The notes under the pieces were generated by a model. It did no database searches. It was not told the DNA's origin and saw only the letters and a program-made list of their open reading frames with translations. This document shows positions 34,922 to 45,219 of a stretch of 64,000 nt of DNA, one piece after another. Position 1 is the first letter of the stretch, and each line of letters opens with the position of its first letter. The stretch spans positions 496,001 through 560,000 of the forward strand of contig CAWHUL010000004.1 of NCBI GenBank assembly GCA_963832365.1, given 5' to 3'. The position numbers and the translations under genes are program-made. The DNA comes from CAWBRT01 sp963832365. GTDB taxonomy: Bacteria > Acidobacteriota > Terriglobia > Terriglobales > Acidobacteriaceae.

Positions 34922-36238
34922 ATGCGGATATTGTTCTTGGCACACCGGCTGCCTTACCCCCCCGACAAGGGCGACAAGATCCGTTCGTTCTTTGAACTCG
35001 AATCCCTAGGGGCACGACACGAGGTGGATCTCTTCTGTTTCTACGATTGTGCGGAGGATGCACAATACCTGGAAAAAGTCCGCAGTTATTGCCACTCCCT
35101 ATATGCGGAACGTCTTAGCTGGACTCGTAGTCGCTTGACCGCGGCTAAAGCTTTGGTGACCGGCACTTCCTTCAGTTTGGGCTACTTCTACTCGGCGAGG
35201 ATGGCGCAGCGGGTGAGGGAAGCGTTGAGTTCAAATGGTTACGATTTGGTCTTTGTGTTTAGCTCGTCGATGGCCCAATATGTGGAGCAGGCGGTCACCG
35301 TGCCACGAATTCTCGATATGGTGGACGTCGATTCGGACAAGTGGCTGCAGTACGCTCGAAATTCCTCGCCTTTGCGATCATGGCTGTGGAAACGCGAGGC
35401 GCAACGACTCGCCGCCTATGAGGATAAGATTGCAAGCGAGTTTTCGTTGACCTTGCTATGCACGGAGCCGGAGGCGGATCTGCTACGCCGACGGATGCCG
35501 AGTCCGAAGATCCAGGTGTTGAGCAATCGCGTCGATGAGACGTATTGGGATCCAGAGGCTGTCACCGTGACTCCCGAGATCGCCGCTTGGCAGCCATATG
35601 TGATCTTCACGGGAAGCATGGATTACCTGCCTAACGAGGATGCAGTTCTCTACTTTTATCGTGAGTGCTTTCCTCATCTTCATTCCGCGGCCCCAGGAGT
35701 AAAGTTCGTTATTGCCGGCAGAAACCCCACCACAGCAATTCGCAAGTTAAAGGACGATCCAGCAATTTGTGTGACCGGATCAGTGCCGGATATTCGGCCG
35801 TGGTTACTAGGGGCGTGTGCAGCTGTGGCTCCATTGCGAATTGCGCGCGGCATCCAGAACAAGGTTCTTGAGGCGATGGCCATGGGAGTGCCAGTAGTTA
35901 CGAACACCAAAACTGCAGCGGCATTGCCTGAGTCTCTCGTACGTGTGGTGGCCATAGAAGATCAGGCTGTAGGTTTCGCACGGCGAGTTGGTGAGCTGGC
36001 TCGCAGCCGCGACTCGCTTCCTTTGCAGCACGTGCGTGCTGCGGTGCTCGAGGCGCTGGGGACAGTGGCGGCGCGGAAGAGGCTTGAGAGCCTGCTCGCC
36101 GGTCCTCTTGATGTCACTAGGACAGCTGCACGAGGCCCTAACGCTGGAATCCGGCGCGTGGTTGAACATAATCTACCGAAACATTCAGCGGGAGTTCATC
36201 AGCGGCACGCACTCCAGCGCGTATGGGATGAAGATTGA
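34922..36238 (+). CDS. Glycosyltransferase, stp1-like (TIGR03087)
   Basis: 438 aa, cytosolic GT-B glycosyltransferase. N-terminal start MRILFLAHRLPYPPDKGDK is the family mark of the exosortase-associated sugar transferase stp1. The C-terminal domain has VIFTGSMDYLPNEDAVLYF, FVIAGRNP, GSVPDIRPWL and GIQNKVLEAMAMGVPVVTN (donor-binding E-x7-E-like). Adds one sugar of the repeat unit. Overlaps the next start by one base (TGATG). Confidence 0.9.
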   Translation: MRILFLAHRLPYPPDKGDKIRSFFELESLGARHEVDLFCFYDCAEDAQYLEKVRSYCHSLYAERLSWTRSRLTAAKALVTGTSFSLGYFYSARMAQRVREALSSNGYDLVFVFSSSMAQYVEQAVTVPRILDMVDVDSDKWLQYARNSSPLRSWLWKREAQRLAAYEDKIASEFSLTLLCTEPEADLLRRRMPSPKIQVLSNRVDETYWDPEAVTVTPEIAAWQPYVIFTGSMDYLPNEDAVLYFYRECFPHLHSAAPGVKFVIAGRNPTTAIRKLKDDPAICVTGSVPDIRPWLLGACAAVAPLRIARGIQNKVLEAMAMGVPVVTNTKTAAALPESLVRVVAIEDQAVGFARRVGELARSRDSLPLQHVRAAVLEALGTVAARKRLESLLAGPLDVTRTAARGPNAGIRRVVEHNLPKHSAGVHQRHALQRVWDED

Positions 36239-37353
36239 TGCGTCAATCTAGTTCGGACCCGACCGCCGGCAATCCGCTGCGAGTCTGCCTGATTGCACCA
36301 TTTCCTCCGCCGTACGGAGGAATGAGCATACAGGCGCAGAAACTCGCTACTTTGCTCCGCCGTGACGGCGTTGACGTAATCACGATCAATGCGGCGGAGG
36401 ATTGGACTGTGGTAAAGGAGTTGCCGGGTATTCGAACGATTGTACGTGAATTGCGTTACTTGTTTCGGCTCATGACGGGTATTCGGCGGTCGACCGTAGT
36501 TCACCATTTAGCAGCATCGGGATTGTACTTCTTCTTAGTATCGATGCCCGCGGTCATCCTTACGCGACTGTTCGGGAGACGTATGCTGTTGAATTACCGC
36601 GGTGGCAATGCCGACTCTTTTTTGGGGGCGTGGGGTTGGTTGGCGCTTCCGATCCTTCGTCTTGCCGACTTGGTCGCTGTGCCGTCCGCTTTTCTGATTA
36701 AGGTATTGGCATCGCACGGAATTGTCTCGCAACTGCTACCAAATATTGCAGACACCGAATCTTTCATGTTCCGTCGGCGAACCCAATTCGCTCCACGCCT
36801 GTTAGCGACGCGAAATCTTGAGCCTATGTACAATGTGGAATGCCTGCTCCGCAGCTTCCGTTTTGTGCAGCAGAAGTTTCCGACCGCGGTGCTGGGCATC
36901 GTCGGGATAGGTTCGGAAGAATCCCGGCTACATCAACTCGCTAGCGACTGGCAACTGAACGTTGAATTCTATGGCGCTGTCCGTCCGCAGGATATGCCCG
37001 AGCTGTACGACCGCTTCGATATCTGCGTGAATGCTTCCAATATCGACAATTTTCCTGGCGCTTTGGTTGAGGCGGCATGCTGCGGTTTACCGATCGTGAC
37101 AACCGCAGCCGGCGGAATTCCCGAAATGCTCGAAAATGGCCGTACCGGCTTCCTCGTCGGCCTAAACGACGATCGCGCGATCGCGGAGAAGGTCATTCAG
37201 TTGATCGAGCACCCCGATCTCGCTTCGCAAATGGCGCAAAATGCTCAGGAGTGGGTCCGACAGTTTGCATGGGGTTCTGTGTTTCCGCAGTTACTACGGT
37301 TTTACGGCAGCGTACAGCCTGAGATCGTGCATGGTGCCGTCAGCAATCTTTAG
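36238..37353 (+). CDS. Glycosyltransferase family 4
   Basis: About 371 aa from ATG 36238 (TTG 36235 is possible). GT-B fold: APFPPPYGGMSIQAQKLATLL, TRNLEPMYNVECLLRSF, VGIGSEESRLHQLA, and the C-terminal FPGALVEAACCGLPIVTTAAGGIPEML with E-x7-E-like residues. Donor and linkage are not knowable from sequence. It follows the stp1 gene with overlapping stop and start. Confidence 0.88.
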   Translation: MRQSSSDPTAGNPLRVCLIAPFPPPYGGMSIQAQKLATLLRRDGVDVITINAAEDWTVVKELPGIRTIVRELRYLFRLMTGIRRSTVVHHLAASGLYFFLVSMPAVILTRLFGRRMLLNYRGGNADSFLGAWGWLALPILRLADLVAVPSAFLIKVLASHGIVSQLLPNIADTESFMFRRRTQFAPRLLATRNLEPMYNVECLLRSFRFVQQKFPTAVLGIVGIGSEESRLHQLASDWQLNVEFYGAVRPQDMPELYDRFDICVNASNIDNFPGALVEAACCGLPIVTTAAGGIPEMLENGRTGFLVGLNDDRAIAEKVIQLIEHPDLASQMAQNAQEWVRQFAWGSVFPQLLRFYGSVQPEIVHGAVSNL

Positions 37354-37360
37354 GAGAGGG

Positions 37361-38716
37361 ATGGGCTCGATCTATAGCAAATTCGTTCGGCAAGTAGTTT
37401 TTCCCGTGCAGGAGGCCCTGAAACATCACTCCACCATGCGGCTTCTGCGCGAGATGGAGCGGGATCAGTGGCTCCAGGTAGGCGAGCTGCGTGAGCTGCA
37501 GAATCGGCGGTTTTTGGCTCTACTCGATTCGGCGCGCAGCAATGTACCGTTCTATCAAAAGCTATTTGCTGAGTACGGAATTGATTCCGGAGCCATCCGC
37601 GATGTTTTCGATCTGGGTCGCCTGCCGCTGCTCTCGAAGGAGGTAATTCGGACTCATCTTGAGGAGATGCGCAGCCGGGCAGCAACGCGTGTATCGAAGT
37701 TTGCCACCGGCGGTTCGACTGGCGTGCCGCTGATTTTCTATCTGGGAGCTGCCCGCATTAGTAGCGACATCGCAGCTAGATGGCGGGCGGAAGACTGGTT
37801 TGGTCTCGGCGTCGGAGATTCGGAGTTCGTCATTTGGGGTGCACCGATCGAATTGTCGAAACAGGACCGTCTCCGTAATCTGCGCGACCGCATCATGCGC
37901 ACCCGGCTGCTCTCGGCTTTCGAAATGGATGCCGCGATGATGTCGCGGTATTTAGACCTGATCACAAAGAAGGGCTGTGCACGAATCTTTGGATACCCGA
38001 GCTCGATTGCGCTACTCTGCGAGCATGCCCGCGAACAGGGTCGCGATTTGCGCCGGATTGGCGTTAAGGCCGTGTTTGTTACCGCTGAGTATTTGTGGGA
38101 GCATTGGCGGAAGCTCATTTCTGAAGCGTTCGGTTGCCCGGTAGTCAACGGGTACGGCGGCCGGGACAGCGGGTTCATTGCACACGAGTGCCCTCAGGGG
38201 CGGATGCATATTACAGCGGACCGCCTGCTGGTGGAAATCCTCGATGATTCTGGAAACTTGTTGCCGCCGGGGCAATTGGGTGAAATTGTGGTGACGCACT
38301 TTGATACCCCGGAGATGCCATTTATCCGCTATCGAACCGGTGACATGGGTGCGCTCAGCCCGGAATCGTGTCCGTGTGGGCGGGGTTTGCCGGTATTGGA
38401 ACGCGTTGAAGGCAGGCGTACTGATTTCATTGTTGCACCAGACGGCCGTACGATGCACGGACTCTCGGTTGTGTACGCTGTTCGCGAAGTCCCGGGGGTG
38501 CAGCAGTTTCAGATTCATCAGCGGACGGTGAACCAGTTCGACGTGCAACTCGTTGTTACCGAAGCATTCAAGAAGGAAAGTGTGACCGCGATCCGCGACG
38601 GCTTGCAGCGGAGACTGCGTGCACCCGTTGAGGTCGACATTCGTATCGTCGATTCGATTCCACTTGCTGCCAGTGGCAAGTACCGCTACGTCATTTCGGA
38701 CGTGGACCGAAGCTAG
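37361..38716 (+). CDS. CapK/PaaK-like AMP-forming ligase
   Basis: 451 aa from ATG 37361 (TAGGAG ahead). It belongs to the adenylate-forming superfamily: FATGGSTGVPLIFY (P-loop-like, about residue 110), YGGRDSGFIAHECPQG, FIRYRTGDMG and a C-terminal DVRIVDSIPLAASGKYRY. It resembles phenylacetate-CoA ligase and CapK-type proteins found in capsule loci. It might activate a carboxylate decoration of the polymer. The closest PaaK relatives act on phenylacetate, so substrate is open. Confidence 0.82.
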   Translation: MGSIYSKFVRQVVFPVQEALKHHSTMRLLREMERDQWLQVGELRELQNRRFLALLDSARSNVPFYQKLFAEYGIDSGAIRDVFDLGRLPLLSKEVIRTHLEEMRSRAATRVSKFATGGSTGVPLIFYLGAARISSDIAARWRAEDWFGLGVGDSEFVIWGAPIELSKQDRLRNLRDRIMRTRLLSAFEMDAAMMSRYLDLITKKGCARIFGYPSSIALLCEHAREQGRDLRRIGVKAVFVTAEYLWEHWRKLISEAFGCPVVNGYGGRDSGFIAHECPQGRMHITADRLLVEILDDSGNLLPPGQLGEIVVTHFDTPEMPFIRYRTGDMGALSPESCPCGRGLPVLERVEGRRTDFIVAPDGRTMHGLSVVYAVREVPGVQQFQIHQRTVNQFDVQLVVTEAFKKESVTAIRDGLQRRLRAPVEVDIRIVDSIPLAASGKYRYVISDVDRS

Positions 38717-38838
38717 GCGGCTGCCCCGAGCTTATAGCCCGATTTGGAACGCTTTGCGACATAGTTGCTTTTCGAGAATCTCGAAGTTCAGAAGGGGGAG
38801 GCGCCGGAACCCGGAGCTGCCGGCGTCGCTAGTAGGTA

Positions 38839-40164
38839 ATGAGCACTGTACCCGAAACAAATACAACGCGGATGAGCCCACCTTCCGGCACGAAATCGTT
38901 TCGGGTGTTGCATGTGCTTGATCATTCGCTTCCGCTATTGAGTGGCTATGCTGTTCGCAGCCGCAGCCTCATCGAAGCTCAGAGGAACATTGGATTTCGG
39001 CCTCTGGTCGTTACCGGCCCTTTGCACGAAATCGACGATGCCAATTCGGCAGACATGCAGTTAGAAGGCATTCAGTACTTGCGCACACCAATTCGCGGCA
39101 AATGGTTGCGGCAGGTACTCGCTAAGCGGACGCCAGTAATCCGCGAGCTTACGATCGTTCGTCTGCTGCAAAATCGCATCTCCGCTATCTTGCAATCGGA
39201 ACAGTTCGACATCGTTCATGCTCACTCACCGTCCCTGTGCGGAATGGCTGCTTGGGCGGCCGCGCGGCGTCACTCTGTGCCATTTGTGTACGAGATTCGG
39301 GCATTTTGGGAAGATGCAGCTGTCGATCAGAAGAAGACGCAAGTATCGTCGCTCCGTTACCGCGTGAGTCGCGGCCTTGAGTACTTTGTTGCACGTCGGG
39401 CGCACGCCGTTGTGGGCATCGCGGCCCATATTCTGGACGAACTCGCAGAACGCAACTTGCCGAGAGCTAAACTGTTCCACGTCTCCAATGGGGTAGACGC
39501 GTCACGCTTTATGCCGCGAGCACGCGATCAACAATTAGCGGCGGAACTCGGGATGGGCGACGAGCCCGTTTTCGCATTTTTTGGTTCGCTCTATCGCTAT
39601 GAAGGGATTCCTTGGCTGGTGCGCGCAGCAGCGGAGCTACGCCGGCGCGGGTATCGGTTCCGCATGCTTTTGGCAGGCAATGGCGAAGATCGTCAGGCAG
39701 TTATAGAGGCAATTGATGCGTGCCGAGTCAATGATTGTGTCCACTATCTGGGACAGATAGCGCATGACCAGATAACCCGTTACTATTCACTTACTGATAT
39801 CCTCGTCTACCCGCGTTTGAGCGTCAGGTTGACCGAGCTGGTGACACCCTTGAAGCCGCTGGAGGCGATGGCTCAAGGCAAGAGTGTTCTCGGGAGCAGC
39901 GTCGGCGGTATCCGCGAACTCGTGCACGATGAAGATACCGGCCTGATATTCCGTGCCGAAGATATCGATGACTTCTGCCGGCAGGCAGCCCGTCTGCTCG
40001 AGTTACCCCTTTTGCGAGACAACTTGGCAGAGCGCGGGCGCCAATATGTTCTACACGAAAAGGATTGGAACGTGCTGGCAGCACACTACGCGAATGTATA
40101 TGAATACGCGCAAGCGAGATTGCGTGATGGCGGACGCTGCGACCATGATTGTGCGGGCAAGTAA
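38839..40164 (+). CDS. Exosortase A-associated glycosyltransferase (TIGR04063)
   Basis: 441 aa; 122 bases separate it from the ligase, with a gap lacking a clear promoter. Start motif FRVLHVLDHSLPLLSGYAVRS is the signature of the exosortase A-associated family. GT-B fold with VPFVYEIRAFWEDAA, DEPVFAFFGSLYRYEGIPWL and PLKPLEAMAQGKSVLGSSVGG. ATG with GGTA-type weak RBS; the N-terminal 20 residues are Thr/Ser-rich and may be untranslated if the start is later. Confidence 0.9.
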   Translation: MSTVPETNTTRMSPPSGTKSFRVLHVLDHSLPLLSGYAVRSRSLIEAQRNIGFRPLVVTGPLHEIDDANSADMQLEGIQYLRTPIRGKWLRQVLAKRTPVIRELTIVRLLQNRISAILQSEQFDIVHAHSPSLCGMAAWAAARRHSVPFVYEIRAFWEDAAVDQKKTQVSSLRYRVSRGLEYFVARRAHAVVGIAAHILDELAERNLPRAKLFHVSNGVDASRFMPRARDQQLAAELGMGDEPVFAFFGSLYRYEGIPWLVRAAAELRRRGYRFRMLLAGNGEDRQAVIEAIDACRVNDCVHYLGQIAHDQITRYYSLTDILVYPRLSVRLTELVTPLKPLEAMAQGKSVLGSSVGGIRELVHDEDTGLIFRAEDIDDFCRQAARLLELPLLRDNLAERGRQYVLHEKDWNVLAAHYANVYEYAQARLRDGGRCDHDCAGK

Positions 40165-40195
40165 ACTGACGAGTTGAGTACACGTTTGAGTTGTT

Positions 40196-41362
40196 GTGGA
40201 CAGGAGCATGACATTGGCAGAGCGCGTCCGGATCATGCATGTTGTCAACCGTTTAGGCACGGGGGGAACGGAACTGACGCTTCTGCGCTTGTGTGCGGCA
40301 CTCGACTCGAGCCGATTTGAGCATGTTATCTGCACGGTAGAGCCGGGCAGCTTGGATGCGGAAAACTGTGGTGCTCGCATTGTTTGCCTGAATCGAAAGC
40401 CGGCAAAGGGCAGAGTGCTGATAGCGCAATTTGCAAAGCTGTTTGCGGCCGAGCGGCCAGACATTGTGCATTCGCGAAGCTGGGGTGCAATCGAAGCCGT
40501 TCTCGCCGCGCGTATCAGCAGAGCATGTCGGGCCAAGGTGGTCCACAGTGAACACGGAAGGGATCTGCAGACCATGCGCATGCTTCCAGCGCGCAATAGG
40601 ATCCTTCGGCGCATCTGCTACTCCTGTGCTGATTACGTTTTTGCTGTTTCTACCGAACTCAGAGATTTTTATGCTAAGCAAGTGCGAATACCGCCGAGGC
40701 GCATCGGAGTTATCCGAAACGGTATAGATACCGAACGCTTTCGACCTGATGCTATGGCCAGAAACCGCGTACGCTCTGCTGCTTCGTTGCGGCCTGAGAC
40801 TATCGCGGTCGGTTGCGTTGGCCGGTTGGATCCCATTAAGGATCACGTGACACTGCTGAGGGCAGCTGAGATTGTCATACGCCAGGGCGGCGATATAAAG
40901 GTATACATCGTCGGTGACGGATGCGAGCGACCTACGCTCGAGGCAATGGTGCGTTCGCGGCCCAGCCTTGCTGGGCGGGTAATTCTTACCGGAGATGTTC
41001 GCAATGTTTCCGAGTGGCTTAATGGCTTCGATGTGTTTGTGCTGGCATCGCTTTCGGAGGGGATGTCCAATACCATCGTCGAAGCCATGGCTGTCGGACT
41101 GCCCGTCATCGCTACCGCCGCCGCCGGCAACGAACTGCTTGAACAGCAGACTTCAGGCTTGCTTGTCCCGGAGAAGGACGAGGAAGCAATGGCCAAGTCA
41201 CTAAGTTTATTGATTGCAGATCAGTCGTTGCGTGCAACTCTTGGCAGGAATGCTCGATTGCGGGCGCAAAGCACTTTCAGCATGCAAAGAATGGTTGAAG
41301 AATACACCCGAGTCTATGCCAGCTTAAGTAGCCAGGAGGGACGCTTCCAGTGCGGGACTTAG
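40196..41362 (+). CDS. Glycosyltransferase, stp2-like (TIGR03088)
   Basis: 388 aa; GTG 40196, or ATG 40208 (RBS AGGAG close to it). Start RIMHVVNRLGTGGTELTLLRL is typical of stp2 of exosortase loci. Contains VVHSEHGRDLQTMR, AVGCVGRLDPIKDH, FVLASLSEGMSNTIVEAMAVG and ATAAAGNELLEQ. Its 3' end overlaps the start of the ligase gene by 13 bases. Confidence 0.9.
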   Translation: MDRSMTLAERVRIMHVVNRLGTGGTELTLLRLCAALDSSRFEHVICTVEPGSLDAENCGARIVCLNRKPAKGRVLIAQFAKLFAAERPDIVHSRSWGAIEAVLAARISRACRAKVVHSEHGRDLQTMRMLPARNRILRRICYSCADYVFAVSTELRDFYAKQVRIPPRRIGVIRNGIDTERFRPDAMARNRVRSAASLRPETIAVGCVGRLDPIKDHVTLLRAAEIVIRQGGDIKVYIVGDGCERPTLEAMVRSRPSLAGRVILTGDVRNVSEWLNGFDVFVLASLSEGMSNTIVEAMAVGLPVIATAAAGNELLEQQTSGLLVPEKDEEAMAKSLSLLIADQSLRATLGRNARLRAQSTFSMQRMVEEYTRVYASLSSQEGRFQCGT

Positions 41363-42697
41363 TTCTGACAACGGTGCTGATCATCATCGTGCCGTTGAGC
41401 CTTTTTCGGCCGTTTTGCGGTGTTCTGGCATGGGCTTGGATTAGCTATCTTAGTCCCCACCAATATACCTGGGGATTTGCTCGGACGTTACCACTGGCAG
41501 AAATGGTTGCCCTTGCGACTGTTGTCGGAGCGTTTTTTAGGCGAGACTGGAAGGTACCCCCTCGTACCTAGCGAGACCTTTGTACTGCTCTTGCTTTGGG
41601 CGTGGTTCGCAATAACCACTGCGGCCGTCTCAGGGTCCGTTCTTTTTGCTCACCACTTCGCAAGCACGATCCTTGCTTTGAGCAGTGTCTCGAAAACCTT
41701 GTTCATGACGTTTGTCAGCATCGCGCTGGTTACCGACCGCACTCGCCTTCGTTGGTGGTACCTCGTAACTGCCGGCATCTTCTTGTTTCTCGCATTCAAG
41801 ACCGCGATTTTCTCTATTGTCTCCGGGGGACAGTACACGGTATTTGGCCCGCCGCACTCGATGATGGCAGACAACAATGACTTTGCACTGGCCATGAATA
41901 TGGCGTTGCCCATGATGGTGTGTGTAGCGAAGACCGAAGGCTCACGTAGGCTTCGGCTGCTGTTTTGGCTTGGCGTCCCCATGGGAATTACTTCGATTAT
42001 ATTTACATTCTCCCGGGGCGGTTTGGTCGGGCTAGCTCTTGTGCTCCTCGCATTTGCCGTGAGGTCGAGACGAAAGGTTCTGTCCCTAGTCATGCTTGCA
42101 GTGCTGGGAAGCGCCATTCTCATCCTAGTGCCGCAGAAGTGGACTGACCGTATGTCCACGATCTCAGAGGCAGCGACGACCGACGCCTCGGCAAGGGGAC
42201 GGCTCAAGGCATGGGAATTGGCGATCGACATTGCAATGGACTCCCCAACCGGTGGAGGATTTCAAACCTGGACGCCGACAGTTTACGAGAACTATGGCCT
42301 GTACACTACTGCGCTCGTAGCTCATAGTATCTATTTCCAAATGCTGGGTGAACACGGGCTTGTCGGGTTGGCACTCTTCTTGCTGCTATTGTTTTCCTGT
42401 CTGCTGAGTTGCTGGCGCTTAGGGTCCCGCTATCGCCGGCATCCTGAAGCAGGTTGGATTGCTGCTTACGCGGATATGGTCTTCATAGGCTTGTTGGCTT
42501 TCATGTCTAGCGGGGCCTTTGTATCACGGGCGTACTTTGACTTGTTTTACCAGCTCGTAGCTACTGTTATCATTCTAAAATATTTAGCATATCAACAATA
42601 TCGGGATGAACGGCCACAGTCTGTGAATCATCTGCGTGAAAAATATCCTGATGGTGCAGTCATCGCACCAGGGTTGAGATTGAAAACGATATGTTGA
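41350..42697 (+). pseudogene. O-antigen ligase-like polymerase (TIGR03097), frameshift
   Basis: GTG start (41350) with GGAGGG nine bases upstream. Frame 1 reads MRDLVLTTVLIIIVPLSLFR and WAWISYLSPHQYTWGFART, a family hallmark, and breaks near 41555 at a run of five C (GGTACCCCCTCG). Frame 2 continues from there as LVPSETFVLLLLWAWFAITT, FTFSRGGLVGLALVLLAF and GRLKAWELAIDIAMDSPTGG to LKTIC at 42697. About ten membrane helices in total. It would polymerise or transfer the polymer. The C-run suggests a consensus error. Confidence 0.85.
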
Positions 42698-42759
42698 TTG
42701 GCTGCGTGACCACGGATACGGCATTCTTTTCTAGGGCACCCGAAAGAGGCGCTTAAAAT

Positions 42760-44631
42760 ATGTGTGGAATTTGTGGAATTGTGGAACCTGCGTGCCAACG
42801 CCCTATTCGCCCGGAGATACTGCATTTGATGGCCAACAGTATTGCCCACAGAGGTCCTGACGCAGAAGGATTCCACTTCGAAAGCGGGGCCGCGTTGGGA
42901 CACCGGCGTCTGAGCATAATCGATTTGAGTTCCGGTCAGCAGCCACTTTCGAATGAAGACGGAACTGTTTGGATAGTCTTTAACGGAGAGATCTACAATT
43001 ATCGTGAGCTGCGCACATTACTTGAAGGTCGAGGACACCAGTTCCGTACGCGTTCGGATACCGAGACGATCGTCCACCTCTACGAAGATGAAGGGGCAGG
43101 CTGCTTTGCCCGCCTGCGCGGAATGTTTGCCCTGGCGATCTGGGACCGCAAACGTCGGACGATACTGCTGGCGCGCGATCGGATTGGCAAGAAGCCGCTT
43201 TTTTATTCCTACGATGGCGGACGGGTGATCTTCGGGTCAGAGATGAAGGCTTTGCTCGCCGCTGGAGAGGTACAGCGGACATTGGACAATGCTGCCCTCG
43301 CAGACTACTTTACCTTTCTATACATCCCTTCGCCGAAGACCATTTATAGATCGGTTCGGAAGGTTCGGCCCGGGCATTACATCGAAATATCGCCGCGCGG
43401 GATGCATGAGCAGCAATATTGGGACCTGAGCTTTTCTGCAGTGGAGCAGCACAGTGAGTCCGACTGGGCCGAACGGATTGTCGCTGCTCTGCTGGACGCC
43501 ACATCAATACGCCTGATGAGTGAAGTCCCGCTTGGCAGCTTTCTTAGCGGCGGCATTGATTCATCGGCAGTCGTCGCTGCCATGGCTCAGACCATGCATG
43601 GACCTCTTAAGACATCAACCGTCGCCTTTGATGAAGAGGAATACAACGAAGCGATTGCCGCGCGCGAGATGGCTGAGTTCGTAGGGGCTGATCATCACGA
43701 GTGCAGTGTCCATCCTTCCGCCATCGATATTGTTCATAAGCTTGCGTGGCATTATGACGAGCCATTCGCCGATTCCTCCGCCGTGCCGACCTACTACGTT
43801 TCCCACGCCACACGCAGACACGTCACAGTGGCTCTTTCCGGTGACGGTGGCGACGAGAGCTTTGCCGGATACAGGCGGTACAAGCAGTTTATGATTGGCA
43901 ATGCTAGACGGGCACGGATTCCAGAGTTCGTCCGTCGGCACGTATTGCGACCTTTTACGCGGTGGTATCCAGGCGAATTTGCGCCGCAGATCTTCCGCGG
44001 CGCTAAAACCCTTGAGAGTCTGGCATACGACCCACTAGACGCATATCTCGCGCTGATATCCGTGCCAGATTCGATTCGCTCGCAACTTTTTTCCAACGAT
44101 CTGCGAGCGGTGCTGGCCGATTACGACCCACTCGAGCAATTCCGAGAACATTACCGCCGCGCAGATACAAGCGATCCGCTTTCGCGCATTCAGTACCTAG
44201 ACGTGAAAACCTATTTGACCGACGACATTTGCGTAAAGGTGGATCGCGCCAGCATGGCCGTATCGCTCGAAGTTCGGTGTCCGCTCCTCGACCACAAACT
44301 CCTTGAGCTGGCGGCAAGAATTCCCTCGTGCTTGAAGTTGCGGGGCAGCGAAGAAAAGTACATCTTTAAGCGCGCGATAGCACCGATGTTGCCGGCATCG
44401 CTTCTTACGCGGAGTAAGCACGGCTTTGGTGTCCCAATCGCAGAGTGGTTCCGCGGCGAACTGCGTGACTGGGCACATAATGCGCTGTTCGAACACAAGG
44501 ACAGTCTGCTCAATGAGCCATATGTGCGCAAGTTGTGGAGGAGGCACCAATCAGGTTTGCAGGACAATTCGCAAATTCTCTGGGCTGTTACAATGTTCCG
44601 TTGCTGGCAAATGGAAATCGGGAGGATATGA
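42760..44631 (+). CDS. Glutamine-dependent amidotransferase 1 (AsnB-like, XrtA type)
   Basis: 623 aa. Cys2 nucleophile (MCGICGIV), glutaminase domain (1-200) with SIAHRGPDAEG, FNGEIYNYRELR and DRIGKKPLFYSY. Synthetase domain has the PP-loop SGGIDSSAV (263-271) and a VALSGDGGDESFAGY segment. It transfers amide nitrogen from glutamine, probably to a sugar or acid of the polymer, rather than making asparagine (TIGR03108). AGAGG precedes ATG. A divergent paralog lies at 55055. Confidence 0.93.
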   Translation: MCGICGIVEPACQRPIRPEILHLMANSIAHRGPDAEGFHFESGAALGHRRLSIIDLSSGQQPLSNEDGTVWIVFNGEIYNYRELRTLLEGRGHQFRTRSDTETIVHLYEDEGAGCFARLRGMFALAIWDRKRRTILLARDRIGKKPLFYSYDGGRVIFGSEMKALLAAGEVQRTLDNAALADYFTFLYIPSPKTIYRSVRKVRPGHYIEISPRGMHEQQYWDLSFSAVEQHSESDWAERIVAALLDATSIRLMSEVPLGSFLSGGIDSSAVVAAMAQTMHGPLKTSTVAFDEEEYNEAIAAREMAEFVGADHHECSVHPSAIDIVHKLAWHYDEPFADSSAVPTYYVSHATRRHVTVALSGDGGDESFAGYRRYKQFMIGNARRARIPEFVRRHVLRPFTRWYPGEFAPQIFRGAKTLESLAYDPLDAYLALISVPDSIRSQLFSNDLRAVLADYDPLEQFREHYRRADTSDPLSRIQYLDVKTYLTDDICVKVDRASMAVSLEVRCPLLDHKLLELAARIPSCLKLRGSEEKYIFKRAIAPMLPASLLTRSKHGFGVPIAEWFRGELRDWAHNALFEHKDSLLNEPYVRKLWRRHQSGLQDNSQILWAVTMFRCWQMEIGRI

Positions 44632-45219
44632 TTAAGTATGTCTGTTTTTGAGCTTCACATCAAAAGCTATCGCACTTCGCCCATCTTCCCAGTCCGCTAA
44701 GCACGTAACCTGTCGATCAAGCCGGATCGGACCTTGGAGATCGCGGTTAAGATTGCGTTGAGCTTGCCTGGCGCACGCATCGAGGTTTTTGGGCTGACGA
44801 ACGTGCCGAAAGCGGGACGAGGAGCATAGGGAAGCGAGGAACACGGCCGTGTAGTATCGCTGGACGCTGCCAGGCGCGGCAGACCGCGCAGCAGGGCAGA
44901 AACCGAACCATGAAGCATCAATGCCTACGCAAACTGCGAACTTACACCCCCAGCGGCACAACGGCTCTTGATCAGAGATTCCTTAGTTAAGCCAAACCTT
45001 TCCGGACCAGCCCAGGCGGAGGGCGCGCGGAGGCGGTGTTCAGGAAATTCCGCAATTTTGGTTTGGACATGCAGGTTAAATGACATATTCATATGCCAAC
45101 TACAGAATGCGACTTCTGGCGACCGTGTTGCCTCACTCAGGAATGTTACCGAACCTTTCTGATGCGGCAGATGCCTGCCGGCGAAGCCGTCAGTTCCCAT
45201 ATTTTCTCCGACGCGTATG
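44632..45219. other. Gene-free stretch, 588 bp, end of EPS operon
   Basis: No gene is supported. A short frame near 44730-44830 reads TLEIAVKIALSLPGARIEV, protein-like, but has no start and no relative I know. No clear terminator was found. Confidence 0.45.

Noticed and set aside
44632..44961. Minus-strand frame with VGIDAS considered as an IS110-type transposase start
   Set aside because: The match is one short motif and the rest does not fit.
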